From: Cellulomonas dongxiuzhuiae
Lineage (GTDB): Bacteria > Actinomycetota > Actinomycetes > Actinomycetales > Cellulomonadaceae
Assembly (NCBI RefSeq): GCF_018623035.1
Contig: NZ_CP076023.1
Span: 806,001 to 870,000, forward strand
Direction of reading: 5' to 3'
DNA length: 64,000 nt
Part shown: piece by piece, positions 26,582 to 35,987 of the stretch
Position numbering within the stretch: the first letter of the stretch is position 1
Layout: each line of letters opens with the position of its first letter
Notes under the pieces: generated by a model
What the model was told of the DNA's origin: nothing
The model's database searches: none
What the model saw: the letters and a program-made list of their open reading frames with translations, nothing else
Made by a program: the position numbers and the translations under genes

Positions 26582-27873
26582 CGGGACGTCAGCGCCCAGT
26601 GCGTCGCGACGTCGTACCGGTCCCACCGTGCCGCCGTCGGGCCCTGCCCCTGGACCGCGTTGACGAGGACCGCGGTCTGCCGCAGCGTGAGGCCGACCAT
26701 GCGCGCCCGCTCGAGCAGCTGGCCACCCGGTGCGGCGGTGCGCGGGAGCACGGGGGCCGGGCTGCGGTGCAGGTCGGCTGTGGTGCTCGACGTGGACAGG
26801 ACGGCGACGTCGTTCCGGGCGGCGTGCTCGACGGTCGCCAGGAGGACGGCGCTGTCCTCGGCGGTGATCCGCGCACCGGCCTCGAGGTGCGGGTCGAGCA
26901 GGATGGCGTCGATCGGCAGCTCGTCGAACGCGGCGAGCGGCTCGCGGCCCGAGCCGTAGCGGGTGATCACGATCCGGTGCCCGCGGGTGCGCAGGACGCG
27001 CAGCGCCTGCTGCACCTCGTCGAGCGCGGCGAGCCACGCCGCGACGCCGATCCACACCCCCGGAGGGCTGCGGTCGGCCAGGATCTCCGCGAGCACCTCC
27101 CGTGCGGGCCCGGTCCCAGACAGCACGGCGGAGACGTCCCACAGGAGCGGGGAGTCGTCGGGGTGGGCGGCGAGGATCTGCGGCAGGGCCTCGTGGGCCG
27201 CGACAACCGCGTCCACGCACCGCGGCGAGCGCGTGACGGCCAGGAGGGCCTCGGCCCGCTCCGCCTCGGCGTCGTCGAGGCTCTCGGCCTGCAGCCGTAC
27301 CTGCGTGCCGAACCGCCGGCCGGTCGTGGCGTCCCACAGCGGGCGCATCCGGGCGGTCCCGGCCGCCCAGTGGTCCTGGTGCGGCAGCACGCCCCCGGGC
27401 ATGACGAGGCGCTCGACGGCGCGGGTCATCACGTCGGACGAGTTGCGCGAGGGGCCCTGGGCGGCGGACGCGCACGGCACGGCGCCGGCGCCGCGGGCCA
27501 CCTGCGCGCGCAGCTCGGGCAGGTGGCCGCGGATGGCCTGCGCGTCCTCCGCCGTGCTCATGACGAGGTAGGCGACGGCGGCCTCGCCGATCGCGACGAC
27601 GGCGCCCGGCGGGTCGGCCCACCGCTCGAGGTCGCGGCAGAGCGCCCGCTCGGCGACGTCGAGCCCGCGTGCGCGCCCGCGGAGGGCGTGGGTCGTGGCG
27701 GTGTCGTACGCGAGCGTGACGACCGTCAGGACGGCGTCCTCCGCGCGCATCCGCGCGCACTCCGCGTGCAGGGAGACGGCGGTCGCACGGCTCGTCACGG
27801 GATCGGTGGTCGATGCCAAGAGGCCCTCGACCACGAGGGCGTCGTTGGCGATGCCCCAGCTCGGTCCGTGCAT
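26578..27873 (-). CDS. soluble protein with degenerate tandem GGDEF-EAL domains
   Basis: A 431-residue protein with no membrane segment. Residues 24-130 follow the GGDEF-domain layout: DPVTSRA stands for the DxLTxLxNR start, VLTVVTLAYD for the first core strand, and GEAAV (96-100) for the GGDEF loop. Residues about 175-375 follow an EAL domain. ALRVLRTRGHRIVITRYGSG stands where EAL proteins read AL..LR..G..IALDDFGTG, LPIDAILLDPHL replaces LPVDxxKIDRSF, and VAVLSTSS replaces VVAEGVET. All metal-binding and catalytic residues of both domains are therefore altered. It should have neither cyclase nor phosphodiesterase activity and may sense c-di-GMP or bind a partner. The domain call is from pattern only. 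Confidence 0.68.
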   Translation of the reverse strand: MHGPSWGIANDALVVEGLLASTTDPVTSRATAVSLHAECARMRAEDAVLTVVTLAYDTATTHALRGRARGLDVAERALCRDLERWADPPGAVVAIGEAAVAYLVMSTAEDAQAIRGHLPELRAQVARGAGAVPCASAAQGPSRNSSDVMTRAVERLVMPGGVLPHQDHWAAGTARMRPLWDATTGRRFGTQVRLQAESLDDAEAERAEALLAVTRSPRCVDAVVAAHEALPQILAAHPDDSPLLWDVSAVLSGTGPAREVLAEILADRSPPGVWIGVAAWLAALDEVQQALRVLRTRGHRIVITRYGSGREPLAAFDELPIDAILLDPHLEAGARITAEDSAVLLATVEHAARNDVAVLSTSSTTADLHRSPAPVLPRTAAPGGQLLERARMVGLTLRQTAVLVNAVQGQGPTAARWDRYDVATHWALTSR

Positions 27874-28002
27874 GTGCGCTCCCCCCCGGGGCCATGACTC
27901 TGACGTATGACACTGTCACGCGCAAGGCGCGACGGGCGATATTCACCTGCGTGGTCCGGATCACAGGTCATGACTCCGGGTAATGACGTAGAGTAAGTAC
28001 TT

Positions 28003-28476
28003 GTGTCCATGATCTCGCAGCCTGCCGCCGACGCCCCCGTGATCGGGGGCCCCGGGTCGCCCGACCTGACCCTTGCGGCCGAGTTGCGCGTGACGCTGGG
28101 CCGGGCCACGCGTCGCATCAAGGCCGAGCGCGGCGAGGCCGGGTTGTCGGACCCCCAGTTCAACGTCCTGGCGATCCTGCTGCGCGAGGGGCCGACGAGC
28201 CCCGGCCGGCTCGCGGAGCACGAGCGCATCGCCGCCCCGGCGATGACCCGCACGGTCGGCTGCCTCGCGGACCGCGGGCTCGTCCGCAAGACCGAGCACC
28301 CCACGGACGGGCGCCAGGTCGTCGTCAGCCTCACCGAGGAGGGTCACGCCGAGGTCGTCGAGACCCGTCGGCGCCGCGACGCCTGGCTGTCGGCCCGCCT
28401 CGCGGGCCTCGGCGCCGCCGACCGTGCCGTCCTCGTCCAGGCCGCCGAGATCCTCCGGAGGATCACCTCGTCGTGA
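28003..28476 (+). CDS. MarR-family transcriptional regulator
   Basis: A 157-residue winged-helix regulator. After a disordered N-terminus come RVTLGRATRRIKAERGEAGLSDPQFNVL, the recognition region TSPGRLAEHERIAAPAMTRTVGCLADRGLV and the wing DGRQVVVSLTEEG. The start is GTG 28003 or ATG 28009. It is coupled by a GTGA overlap to the MFS exporter gene, the usual arrangement for a ligand-responsive repressor of an efflux pump. AAGTACTT, an 8-bp perfect palindrome about ten bases before the start, could be part of its own operator. Confidence 0.92.
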   Translation: MSMISQPAADAPVIGGPGSPDLTLAAELRVTLGRATRRIKAERGEAGLSDPQFNVLAILLREGPTSPGRLAEHERIAAPAMTRTVGCLADRGLVRKTEHPTDGRQVVVSLTEEGHAEVVETRRRRDAWLSARLAGLGAADRAVLVQAAEILRRITSS

Positions 28477-29855
28477 GTGCCACCTTCTCCTCCCTCTCCT
28501 TCCGCAACTACCGGTTGTGGTTCGTCGGCGCGCTCGTCGCCAACGTCGGCACGTGGATGCAGCGCGTCGCGCAGGACTGGCTCGTCCTCACCGAGCTCTC
28601 GGACGAGTCCGGCGTGGCCGTCGGCATCACCACGGCCCTGCAGTTCGCGCCCACCCTGTTCCTCTCCGCGTGGGCGGGGCTGCTCGCCGACCGCTTCGAC
28701 CGCCGCAAGCTGCTCATCGCGACGCAGGTGGGGCAGGGTGTGCTCGCCGCGGGCCTCGGTCTGCTGGTCCTGTCGGGTCACGCCCAGCTCTGGCACGTGT
28801 ACGGGTTCGCCGGCCTGCTCGGCGTCGTGACCGCCATCGACGGGCCGGTCCGCCAGACCTTCGTCGCCGAGCTCGTCCCCGCCGCACGGCTGTCCAACGC
28901 CGTCGGGCTCAACAGCGCCTCGTTCAACGCCGCACGGCTCATCGGCCCCGGCGTGGCCGGACTGCTCATCGCCGCCGTCGGCAGCGGCTGGGTGTTCCTC
29001 ATCAACGCCGCGACGTTCGCCGCGACCATCGTGTCGCTCGTCGTCATGCGCCGCAGCGACCTCTACCCGATGCCGCACGCGTCGCGCGCCAAGGGTCAGA
29101 TCCGCGAGGGCATCGCCTACGTGCGCAACCGCTCCGACATCGTCGTCATCATGGTCGTCGTCGGCGTGGTGTCGACGTTCGGCCTGAACTTCCAGCTCAC
29201 GAGCGCGCTCATGGCCCGCACCGAGTTCGGTCGTGGCGCGCAGGAGTACGGCATCCTCGGCTCGATCCTGGCCATCGGCTCGCTCGCGGGTGCCCTGCTC
29301 GCGGCCCGCCGGGAGCGGCCGCGCGTGCGCCTCGTCATCGGGTCCGCCTTCGCCTTCGGCATCACGACGGGCGTCATGGCGCTCATGCCGACGTACGCGA
29401 CGTTCGCCGTCGCCTGCATCCCCGTCGGGTTCGCGTCGCTGACGATGATGACCGCCGCCAACACCAGCATCCAGATGACCACCGACCCGAAGATGCGCGG
29501 ACGGGTCATGTCCCTCTACATGATGGTGTTCCTCGGCGCGACGCCCGTGGGCTCGCCCATCGTGGGGTGGATCGGCGAGACGTTCGGCGCCCGCTGGTCC
29601 ATCGGCGTGGGCTCGATCAGCGCGCTGCTCGTCTCGGTCGGTGCCGCCTGGTGGGTGCGCCGGCACTGGGACGTGCGCGTCCGCTACAGCGTCACGTCGC
29701 GCCCCCACGTCGAGGTCACGTACCCCGGGGACCGGACGCCGCCGCCGGACGGGGACCCCGCGCCCGCGCCCACGGCGGCGGGGGAGCGGCGCGCGACCGA
29801 CGCCCCGGCGCGCGTCCGGGCGCAGGACGCCGCGGACGCGCAGCACGCCGCCTGA
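28473..29855 (+). CDS. MFS exporter (DHA3/EntS-like)
   Basis: A 460-residue major facilitator transporter with about 12 helices. The N-terminus is FRNYRLWFVGALVANVGTWMQRVAQDWLVL, and the inter-helix motif A is LLADRFDRRKLL. Other family features are PAARLSNAVGLNSASFNAARLIGPG and a C-terminal cytoplasmic tail of about 50 Pro/Ala/Asp residues. This pattern fits the DHA3 family of drug or siderophore exporters. It is co-transcribed with the MarR gene, which probably represses it. The substrate cannot be predicted. Confidence 0.9.
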   Translation: MSATFSSLSFRNYRLWFVGALVANVGTWMQRVAQDWLVLTELSDESGVAVGITTALQFAPTLFLSAWAGLLADRFDRRKLLIATQVGQGVLAAGLGLLVLSGHAQLWHVYGFAGLLGVVTAIDGPVRQTFVAELVPAARLSNAVGLNSASFNAARLIGPGVAGLLIAAVGSGWVFLINAATFAATIVSLVVMRRSDLYPMPHASRAKGQIREGIAYVRNRSDIVVIMVVVGVVSTFGLNFQLTSALMARTEFGRGAQEYGILGSILAIGSLAGALLAARRERPRVRLVIGSAFAFGITTGVMALMPTYATFAVACIPVGFASLTMMTAANTSIQMTTDPKMRGRVMSLYMMVFLGATPVGSPIVGWIGETFGARWSIGVGSISALLVSVGAAWWVRRHWDVRVRYSVTSRPHVEVTYPGDRTPPPDGDPAPAPTAAGERRATDAPARVRAQDAADAQHAA

Positions 29856-29892
29856 CCGCTTGTCACCCCCGGGGCCGCCGGGCCCGGCACAC

Positions 29893-29940
29893 GGGTGAAA
29901 GGCGGGCGTGACTAGATGTCCGGTACGTCCGGTGTGTCAC
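29893..29940 (+). promoter_or_regulatory. repeat-containing upstream region of the second DUF4012 gene
   Basis: GGGTGAAAG lies at 29893-29901 and GTCCGG occurs twice nine bases apart, at 29918-29923 and 29927-29932, just before the GTG at 29951. The same elements (GGGTGAAAG, then GTCCG twice nine bases apart) recur at 31787-31811 before the partner gene. This is probably a shared regulator site; the regulator is unknown. Confidence 0.35.
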
Positions 29941-29950
29941 GATCGGCCGC

Positions 29951-31792
29951 GTGGGCGTGACAGGGACGACGAGCGGCGGGGACGGCGGGGCGCAGGCGGC
30001 ACCCGCCGCCGCCGACCCTGGCCCGCCGGCACCCGACCCGTCGGCACCCGGCGGTCGCCGGCTGGTCGCCCGGGCCGCCGTGCTCGTGCTCGTCCTCGTC
30101 CTGCTCGCGGCCGGCTGGGTGGCCTTCCGCGCCTGGCAGGCGGCCGCCGCGCTGCAGGACGCACGCGCGCTGCTGGGGGAGGTCACGTTCGACGCGTCCT
30201 CCGTCGGCTCCGTCACCGAGGGCCTTCCCCGGCTGAGGGCCGCCACCGGGCGTGCCGCAGCGGCGTCGTCCGACCCCGTGTGGCACGCGGCCGAGGCGCT
30301 GCCGTGGGCGGGCGACCAGCTCGAGGCCGTCCGCGTCGTGTCGACGTCGCTCCACGACGTCGTCACCGACGCGATGCCCGCCGCCACCGACCTGCGTGCC
30401 CTCGTCGACGGCGGCCTGCGCCTGCCAGACGGCCGGTTCGACGTCGACGCGCTGCGCGACGCCGCCGCGCAAGTCGAGGCCGCCGCCACCACCGCGTCGC
30501 GGGCGAGCACCGACGTGGCCGCGCTCGACCCGGACGTGCTCGTCCGCCCCCTGGCCGGCCCCGTGCGCCAGGTGCAGGACGCGCTCGCGCGCATCGACGC
30601 CAGCCTCGGCCCCGCCGGGGACGTGGCCGGCGTCCTGCCCGGCATGCTCGGCGCCGACGGTCCGCGCACCTACCTCGTGCTCGCGCTCAACACCGCCGAG
30701 CTGCGCGCCGCCGGCGGGATCGTCGGCACCGTCGTGGTCGTGCGCGCCGACGACGGCGCCGTGTCCGTCGTCGACCGCCGCTCCACCATGGACCTGCGCG
30801 GGCTGCGCGAGCCCCTGCCGCTCACGTCCGAGGAGCTCGCCACCTGGGACGTGCGCATGGGCAGGTGGATCCAGAACTCCACGCTCACGCCCGAGTTCCC
30901 GCGCACGGCCGAGCTGGTCGCGGCGCGGTGGTCGCAGTCCGTCGGCGGCACGGTCGACGGGGTGGTCGCGACCGACCCCGTCGCGGTGGCCGGCCTCGTC
31001 GGCGCGACGGGCGCGGTGGCCGACCCGGCGGGTGGTGTCCTCGACGCCGACGGGCTCGTCGACGCGCTCCTGCGCGACTCCTACCAGCGGTACACCGACC
31101 CCGCGGTCGCCGACGCGTACTTCGGCGAGGTCGCCGAGCGCCTCGTCGCCGCGGTCGGCGCCGGGGCGGGGGACTCGCAGGAGCTGCTGCTCGCGGGGCG
31201 GCGTGCCGTCGACGAGCGCCGCGTCCGCGTGTGGTCGGCGCACCCCGAGGAGCAGCAGCGGCTCGGCGCGACCGTCGTCGGCGGCGCCTTCACCTCGACC
31301 GACCTCTACGCCGACCAGCCGGGCCTGTTCCTCGACGACACCACCGAGGCCAAGCTCGGCGCCTACCTCGCGACGTCCGTCACCTTCCGGGACGCGACCT
31401 GCACCGGCCCCGCGCCGAGCGTCGACGTGGTGCTGGGCCTCGACTTCCGCCCGCCCCTCGACGTCGAGACGTTCGGGGCCTACGTCACCGGCGACCCGAG
31501 GCCGGACGTGCCGCTCGGCACGCTGCTCACCACCGTCTCCATGTGGTCCGCCCGCGGCGCGCCGCCGCTGGTCGCGACGCGCGACGGGAAGCCGGCCACG
31601 GGCCTGGTGACGAGCGTGTCAGGACGTACGGTCCAGCAGATCGGCTCCCGCCTCGCCCCGGGGCAGACGCAGGAGCTCGTGGTCACGGTGCCCCTGCACG
31701 ACGGCGCTGTGACGCTGTGGAGCACCCCCACGCTCACGTCCCCCGGCGCGGCCACCTTCACCTGCGACGGAGTGCTCCACCCGCCAGGGTGA
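29951..31792 (+). CDS. DUF4012 domain membrane-anchored protein (copy 2)
   Basis: A 613-residue paralogue of the protein at 4240. After a disordered Gly/Ala/Pro N-terminus there is one membrane helix (about 40-57), then the shared helical motif EALPWAGDQLEAVR. The DUF4012 domain follows, with GPRTYLVLALNTAELRAAGG, FPRTAELVAARW and GGTVDGVVATDP. Unlike copy 1 the whole gene has uniform host-like, very GC-rich codons and lacks the basic N-terminal block. A surface protein with an LSATG tail follows, repeating the two-gene arrangement at 4240-6797. The function is unknown; the gene pairing suggests the two proteins act together at the cell surface. Confidence 0.87.
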   Translation: MGVTGTTSGGDGGAQAAPAAADPGPPAPDPSAPGGRRLVARAAVLVLVLVLLAAGWVAFRAWQAAAALQDARALLGEVTFDASSVGSVTEGLPRLRAATGRAAAASSDPVWHAAEALPWAGDQLEAVRVVSTSLHDVVTDAMPAATDLRALVDGGLRLPDGRFDVDALRDAAAQVEAAATTASRASTDVAALDPDVLVRPLAGPVRQVQDALARIDASLGPAGDVAGVLPGMLGADGPRTYLVLALNTAELRAAGGIVGTVVVVRADDGAVSVVDRRSTMDLRGLREPLPLTSEELATWDVRMGRWIQNSTLTPEFPRTAELVAARWSQSVGGTVDGVVATDPVAVAGLVGATGAVADPAGGVLDADGLVDALLRDSYQRYTDPAVADAYFGEVAERLVAAVGAGAGDSQELLLAGRRAVDERRVRVWSAHPEEQQRLGATVVGGAFTSTDLYADQPGLFLDDTTEAKLGAYLATSVTFRDATCTGPAPSVDVVLGLDFRPPLDVETFGAYVTGDPRPDVPLGTLLTTVSMWSARGAPPLVATRDGKPATGLVTSVSGRTVQQIGSRLAPGQTQELVVTVPLHDGAVTLWSTPTLTSPGAATFTCDGVLHPPG

Positions 31793-31834
31793 AAGTGTCC
31801 GAAGTGTCCGGATTCACCCGATCGCCGGTAGGAT
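31787..31834 (+). promoter_or_regulatory. candidate promoter/operator of the second LSATG-protein gene
   Basis: An inverted repeat GGGTGAA/TTCACCC (31787-31793 and 31813-31819) encloses two tandem nonamers, AGTGTCCGA and AGTGTCCGG (31794-31811). TAGGAT at 31829-31834 resembles a -10 element; the same hexamer precedes DUF4012 copy 1 at 4174-4179. The left arm overlaps the stop of the preceding gene. Confidence 0.42.
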
Positions 31835-31897
31835 CCGGGGGGCTGCCGGGGCGAAGATGATGAGGACGAAATGTCCGATTCGACCGTGGGAGCCACC

Positions 31898-32602
31898 ATG
31901 CGCGCGTTCACCAAGGTCTGCGCCGCCGCAGGCCTCGCCCTGGCGGCCACGGGCCTCGCCCCGGTCGCCACCGCGGCGACCGTACAGGCCCCGTCTCCCG
32001 CGGCCGACGGCTGCGTGCCGGGCTCCGACGGGTACGGCGGCGAGCTCCCCTGCGAGGTCGACGTCACCGTCGTGACGCCCGTGTGCGACAACGACGTCCC
32101 GCGGCTGCGGTACGCGGTCACCCCGGTCGGCACCGACCGGACCACCGTCACGATCGCGTTCGTCAACCCCGGCGGCGCCGACGTCGTGTACGCCGACCAG
32201 CCGCTGTCCGGCACCGTGCTGTGGCCCGGGGCCGTCGTCGACGCCGCCGGCACGGGCGTCGACTGGCCCGGTTGGCGGCTCGAGGACGGCACGTGGGTGG
32301 CCGGCGACGAGTTCGACTGGGTCCGCCCGTCGGTCGAGGTGTCCTTCCAGGTCAACCCGTCCGCGTCGGCCGTCGTCGCCTACCCGCCGTCGAGCCCCGT
32401 GTGCCTCACCGCGCCGCCGCGCTCCGACGTGCTCGCCGCCGGGCCCGACGCGCCCGCCGCCGCACCTGCGGCCGTCGCCGGCGAGCGGGCCGAGGTGCTC
32501 TCGGCGACCGGCTCGTCGGCCGGTCCCCTCGCGCTCGTCGCGAGCGGGCTGGTGCTCGCCGGGGCGGGCGGGGTCCTGGCCGCGCGCCGGCGCCGGGCCT
32601 GA
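31898..32602 (+). CDS. secreted surface protein with LSATG sortase-like tail (copy 2)
   Basis: A protein of about 234 residues. The ATG at 31898 is preferred because it follows GGGAG and begins directly with a signal peptide (RAFTKVCAAAGLALAATG ... ATAAT); an in-frame start at 31871 would put nine residues before it. The mature region has four or more Cys residues and beta-rich sequence (VDVTVVTPVCDNDVPRLRYA, VSFQVNPSASAVVAY). The tail has LSATGSS, a hydrophobic helix and ARRRRA, matching the wall-sorting tail at 6261. The body domain is unrelated to copy 1, so only the tail and the DUF4012 partnership are shared. Confidence 0.8.
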   Translation: MRAFTKVCAAAGLALAATGLAPVATAATVQAPSPAADGCVPGSDGYGGELPCEVDVTVVTPVCDNDVPRLRYAVTPVGTDRTTVTIAFVNPGGADVVYADQPLSGTVLWPGAVVDAAGTGVDWPGWRLEDGTWVAGDEFDWVRPSVEVSFQVNPSASAVVAYPPSSPVCLTAPPRSDVLAAGPDAPAAAPAAVAGERAEVLSATGSSAGPLALVASGLVLAGAGGVLAARRRRA

Positions 32603-32605
32603 CGC

Positions 32606-33808
<1,203 letters not shown>

Positions 33809-33874
33809 CTACCCTGGGCGCAGCACGCGGCGCGGGTGTACCCGGCCGTTCGACGCGACGTGGGAGGCCGAGCG

Positions 33875-34564
33875 GTGAGCGACCTGATCGACACGACCGA
33901 GATGTATCTCAAGACGATCTACGAGCTCACCGAGGAAGGCATCACCCCCCTGCGCGCCCGCATCGCGGAGCGCCTCGGCCACTCCGGCCCGACCGTCTCG
34001 CAGACGGTCGCGCGCATGGAGCGCGACGGCCTCGTCGTCGTCACGGGGGACCGCCACCTCGAGCTGACGGCGGACGGGCTCGGCAAGGCCGTGCGCGTGA
34101 TGCGCAAGCACCGGCTCGCGGAGCGCCTGCTCACCGACGTCATCGGCCTGGACTGGCCGCACGTCCACGAGGAGGCGTGCCGCTGGGAGCACGTCATGAG
34201 CGAGCGCGTCGAGAAGCGCCTGGCCGCGCTCCTCGACCACCCGCACTTCGACCCCTACGGCAACCCGATCCCCGGGCTGGACGAGATCGGGGAGGAGCGC
34301 ACGCCCGTGCGGTTCCTCGACGGCGTCGTCCCGCTCACGTCGCCCGGCGCCGCGGCCGACGGCACGGCCGTGATCGCGCGGATCGGCGAGCCCCTGCAGG
34401 TCGACGTCGAGCTGCTCACGAGGCTCGCGGAGGTGGGCGTGACGCCCGGTGCGCACGTGACCGTCGAGCGGACCGTGGGCGTCGTGACGGTGGGCGTCGC
34501 GGGCGCCGGCACGGTGCTGGACCTGCCCTACGACGTGGCGCGGCACATCTTCATCGGGGCGTGA
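33875..34564 (+). CDS. iron-dependent repressor, DtxR/IdeR family
   Basis: A 229-residue metalloregulator; the GTG at 33875 follows GGGAGG at seven bases. Domains are the N-terminal winged helix (DTTEMYLKTIYELTEEGITP, LGHSGPTVSQTVARMERDG), the metal-binding/dimerisation domain and an SH3-like C-terminal domain. HEEACRWEHVMSE carries the Cys/Glu/His primary metal ligands in the same spacing as M. tuberculosis IdeR. It should repress iron-uptake and siderophore genes when Fe(II) is bound. No obvious iron-box was identified in this window. Confidence 0.93.
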   Translation: MSDLIDTTEMYLKTIYELTEEGITPLRARIAERLGHSGPTVSQTVARMERDGLVVVTGDRHLELTADGLGKAVRVMRKHRLAERLLTDVIGLDWPHVHEEACRWEHVMSERVEKRLAALLDHPHFDPYGNPIPGLDEIGEERTPVRFLDGVVPLTSPGAAADGTAVIARIGEPLQVDVELLTRLAEVGVTPGAHVTVERTVGVVTVGVAGAGTVLDLPYDVARHIFIGA

Positions 34565-34767
34565 GACCCGCCGCCGCGGCGGGGGTCGTTTCGCCGTGTG
34601 TGCACCCTCTGGTGCGGGTTCGCCTCGGCGTGTCGTCGGCGTGTCGGTTCTCGCGTCGGACGACTGTCCAAGATCCGTCCGAGATCTTCGTGACCATCGC
34701 GTGACAATCGCGCAGAGGGTCATGTACGTTCGTCCTGCTTCTCGGAACCCTCCTCCAGGAAGCCCTC

Positions 34768-34985
34768 GAGCGGAACGCCGAACCCTGCCGCCGCTCGCAG
34801 GTCCGTACGACTCGCCGGCAGGGGCGGGGGAACCACATTGTGGGCACCGGAAGATCGGTGTCCTTGGGGTGAAGCCGGGAACACGGCGCGACAGCAGTGC
34901 ACGCAGGTGCGCAGCAGGTCGCGACGGACGACCGGCCGGGTGTTCTCCCACCCGAACCCGACAGCTCACCTCGTAGGCGACAGGA
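34768..34985 (+). promoter_or_regulatory. c-di-AMP (ydaO-yuaA) riboswitch
   Basis: The leader carries the class's conserved blocks in order: CGCCGAACCCTGCCGC near 34777, GGGGCGGGGGAACCAC near 34820, CCTTGGGGTGAAGCCGGGA near 34862, and CCGAACCCGACAGCTCACC with TCGTAGGCG at 34952-34979. It ends about 12 bases before the TTG start of the NlpC/P60 gene. ydaO elements bind c-di-AMP and usually switch genes off; in actinobacteria they precede cell-wall hydrolase and osmolyte-transport genes. Boundaries are approximate. Confidence 0.93.
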
Positions 34986-34996
34986 GAGGCAACTCC

Positions 34997-35791
34997 TTGT
35001 CCGAAAGCACCAACCGGGCGCGCCACCGCGCCGCGCGACGTCCTTCGACGCCGTTGACCGAGCTCGCGTCCGCAGCCTCCGAGCAGATGGGTACCGTCGG
35101 TCGACGGTCCGCCGTCGTCGCGGCCTCGTCCGGCCTCATGGTCTCCATGATCGCCGTCCCGTCCTACGCGGCCGACCGTGACAGCGCCCCGGCGCTCGCC
35201 GCCGTCGACACCTCCGCCCTCGCAGCCTCGGCTCGCGCGGTCCTCAACACCTCTCCCGTCGTGGCCTCGCCCGCCGAGGCCGTGTTCACGGTCGACGCGC
35301 CGGTGATCACCGCCGAGAAGCCGACGCCTCCGCCGGAGCCCGTGCGCACCACGCGTGCCGCGGCCCGCACGGCCGAGCGGGCAGCGACGACCTCGTCGTC
35401 GTCGTCCTCGTCGTCCTCCTCCGCTGCCGTCGCCAGCAACCCGGTCCCGCAGTCGGTCGCCGGCAACGCGGTGCTCGAGGTCGCGGCCCGCTACGTGGGC
35501 GTCCCGTACGTCTCCGGCGGCGCCAGCCCCGCGGGCATGGACTGCTCCGGCTTCACGTCGTACGTCTACGCGCAGCTCGGCATCACGCTGCCGCGCACGT
35601 CGTCCGCGCAGCGCAACGCCGGCACGGTCGTCTCCCGCGCCGACGCGCAGCCCGGTGACCTCATCTGGAGCCCTGGCCACGTCGGCATCTACGCCGGTGG
35701 CAACCAGATGATCGACGCCCCCCGCCCGGGCAAGACGATCCAGTTCCGGGCCATCTGGCAGAGCAACCCGACCTTCATCCGGATCGGCTGA
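34997..35791 (+). CDS. secreted NlpC/P60 peptidoglycan endopeptidase under c-di-AMP riboswitch control
   Basis: A 264-residue protein. The TTG at 34997 is chosen because GGAGAGG lies just upstream and because it follows the riboswitch directly; longer frames would run through the aptamer. A signal peptide ends near VPSYAAD. A Pro/Ala region and a run of about ten Ser residues form a linker, and the C-terminal domain is NlpC/P60 (C40). Catalytic residues are Cys183 in GMDCSGFTSYVY and His228 in SPGHVGIYAGG. It should cleave D-Glu-meso-Dap or equivalent stem-peptide bonds during wall remodelling. Tying it to c-di-AMP links wall hydrolysis to turgor control. Confidence 0.92.
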   Translation: MSESTNRARHRAARRPSTPLTELASAASEQMGTVGRRSAVVAASSGLMVSMIAVPSYAADRDSAPALAAVDTSALAASARAVLNTSPVVASPAEAVFTVDAPVITAEKPTPPPEPVRTTRAAARTAERAATTSSSSSSSSSSAAVASNPVPQSVAGNAVLEVAARYVGVPYVSGGASPAGMDCSGFTSYVYAQLGITLPRTSSAQRNAGTVVSRADAQPGDLIWSPGHVGIYAGGNQMIDAPRPGKTIQFRAIWQSNPTFIRIG

Positions 35792-35806
35792 CCCCGACCC
35801 GTGCCA

Positions 35807-35842
35807 CGAGGCCCCGACGACGTCCGCGTCGTCGGGGCCTCG
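35807..35842 (+). terminator. strong hairpin terminator after the NlpC/P60 gene
   Basis: A perfect 15-bp stem, CGAGGCCCCGACGAC pairing with GTCGTCGGGGCCTCG, with a six-base loop. It starts 15 bases after the stop codon and is followed by TCGTCTCC. Confidence 0.85.
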
Positions 35843-35987
35843 TCGTCTCCCCAGGCCCCTCGATCGGACCACCGCGTACGCCTCGGCTGACAAAGCACGT
35901 GCGCGTACCCTGGTCCCGCATCCACGCTGTTCCTTCTCGTGCGGACCGGCAGCCAGCCGGTCCGACCCCCGAGGTCAGGAGTGCACC

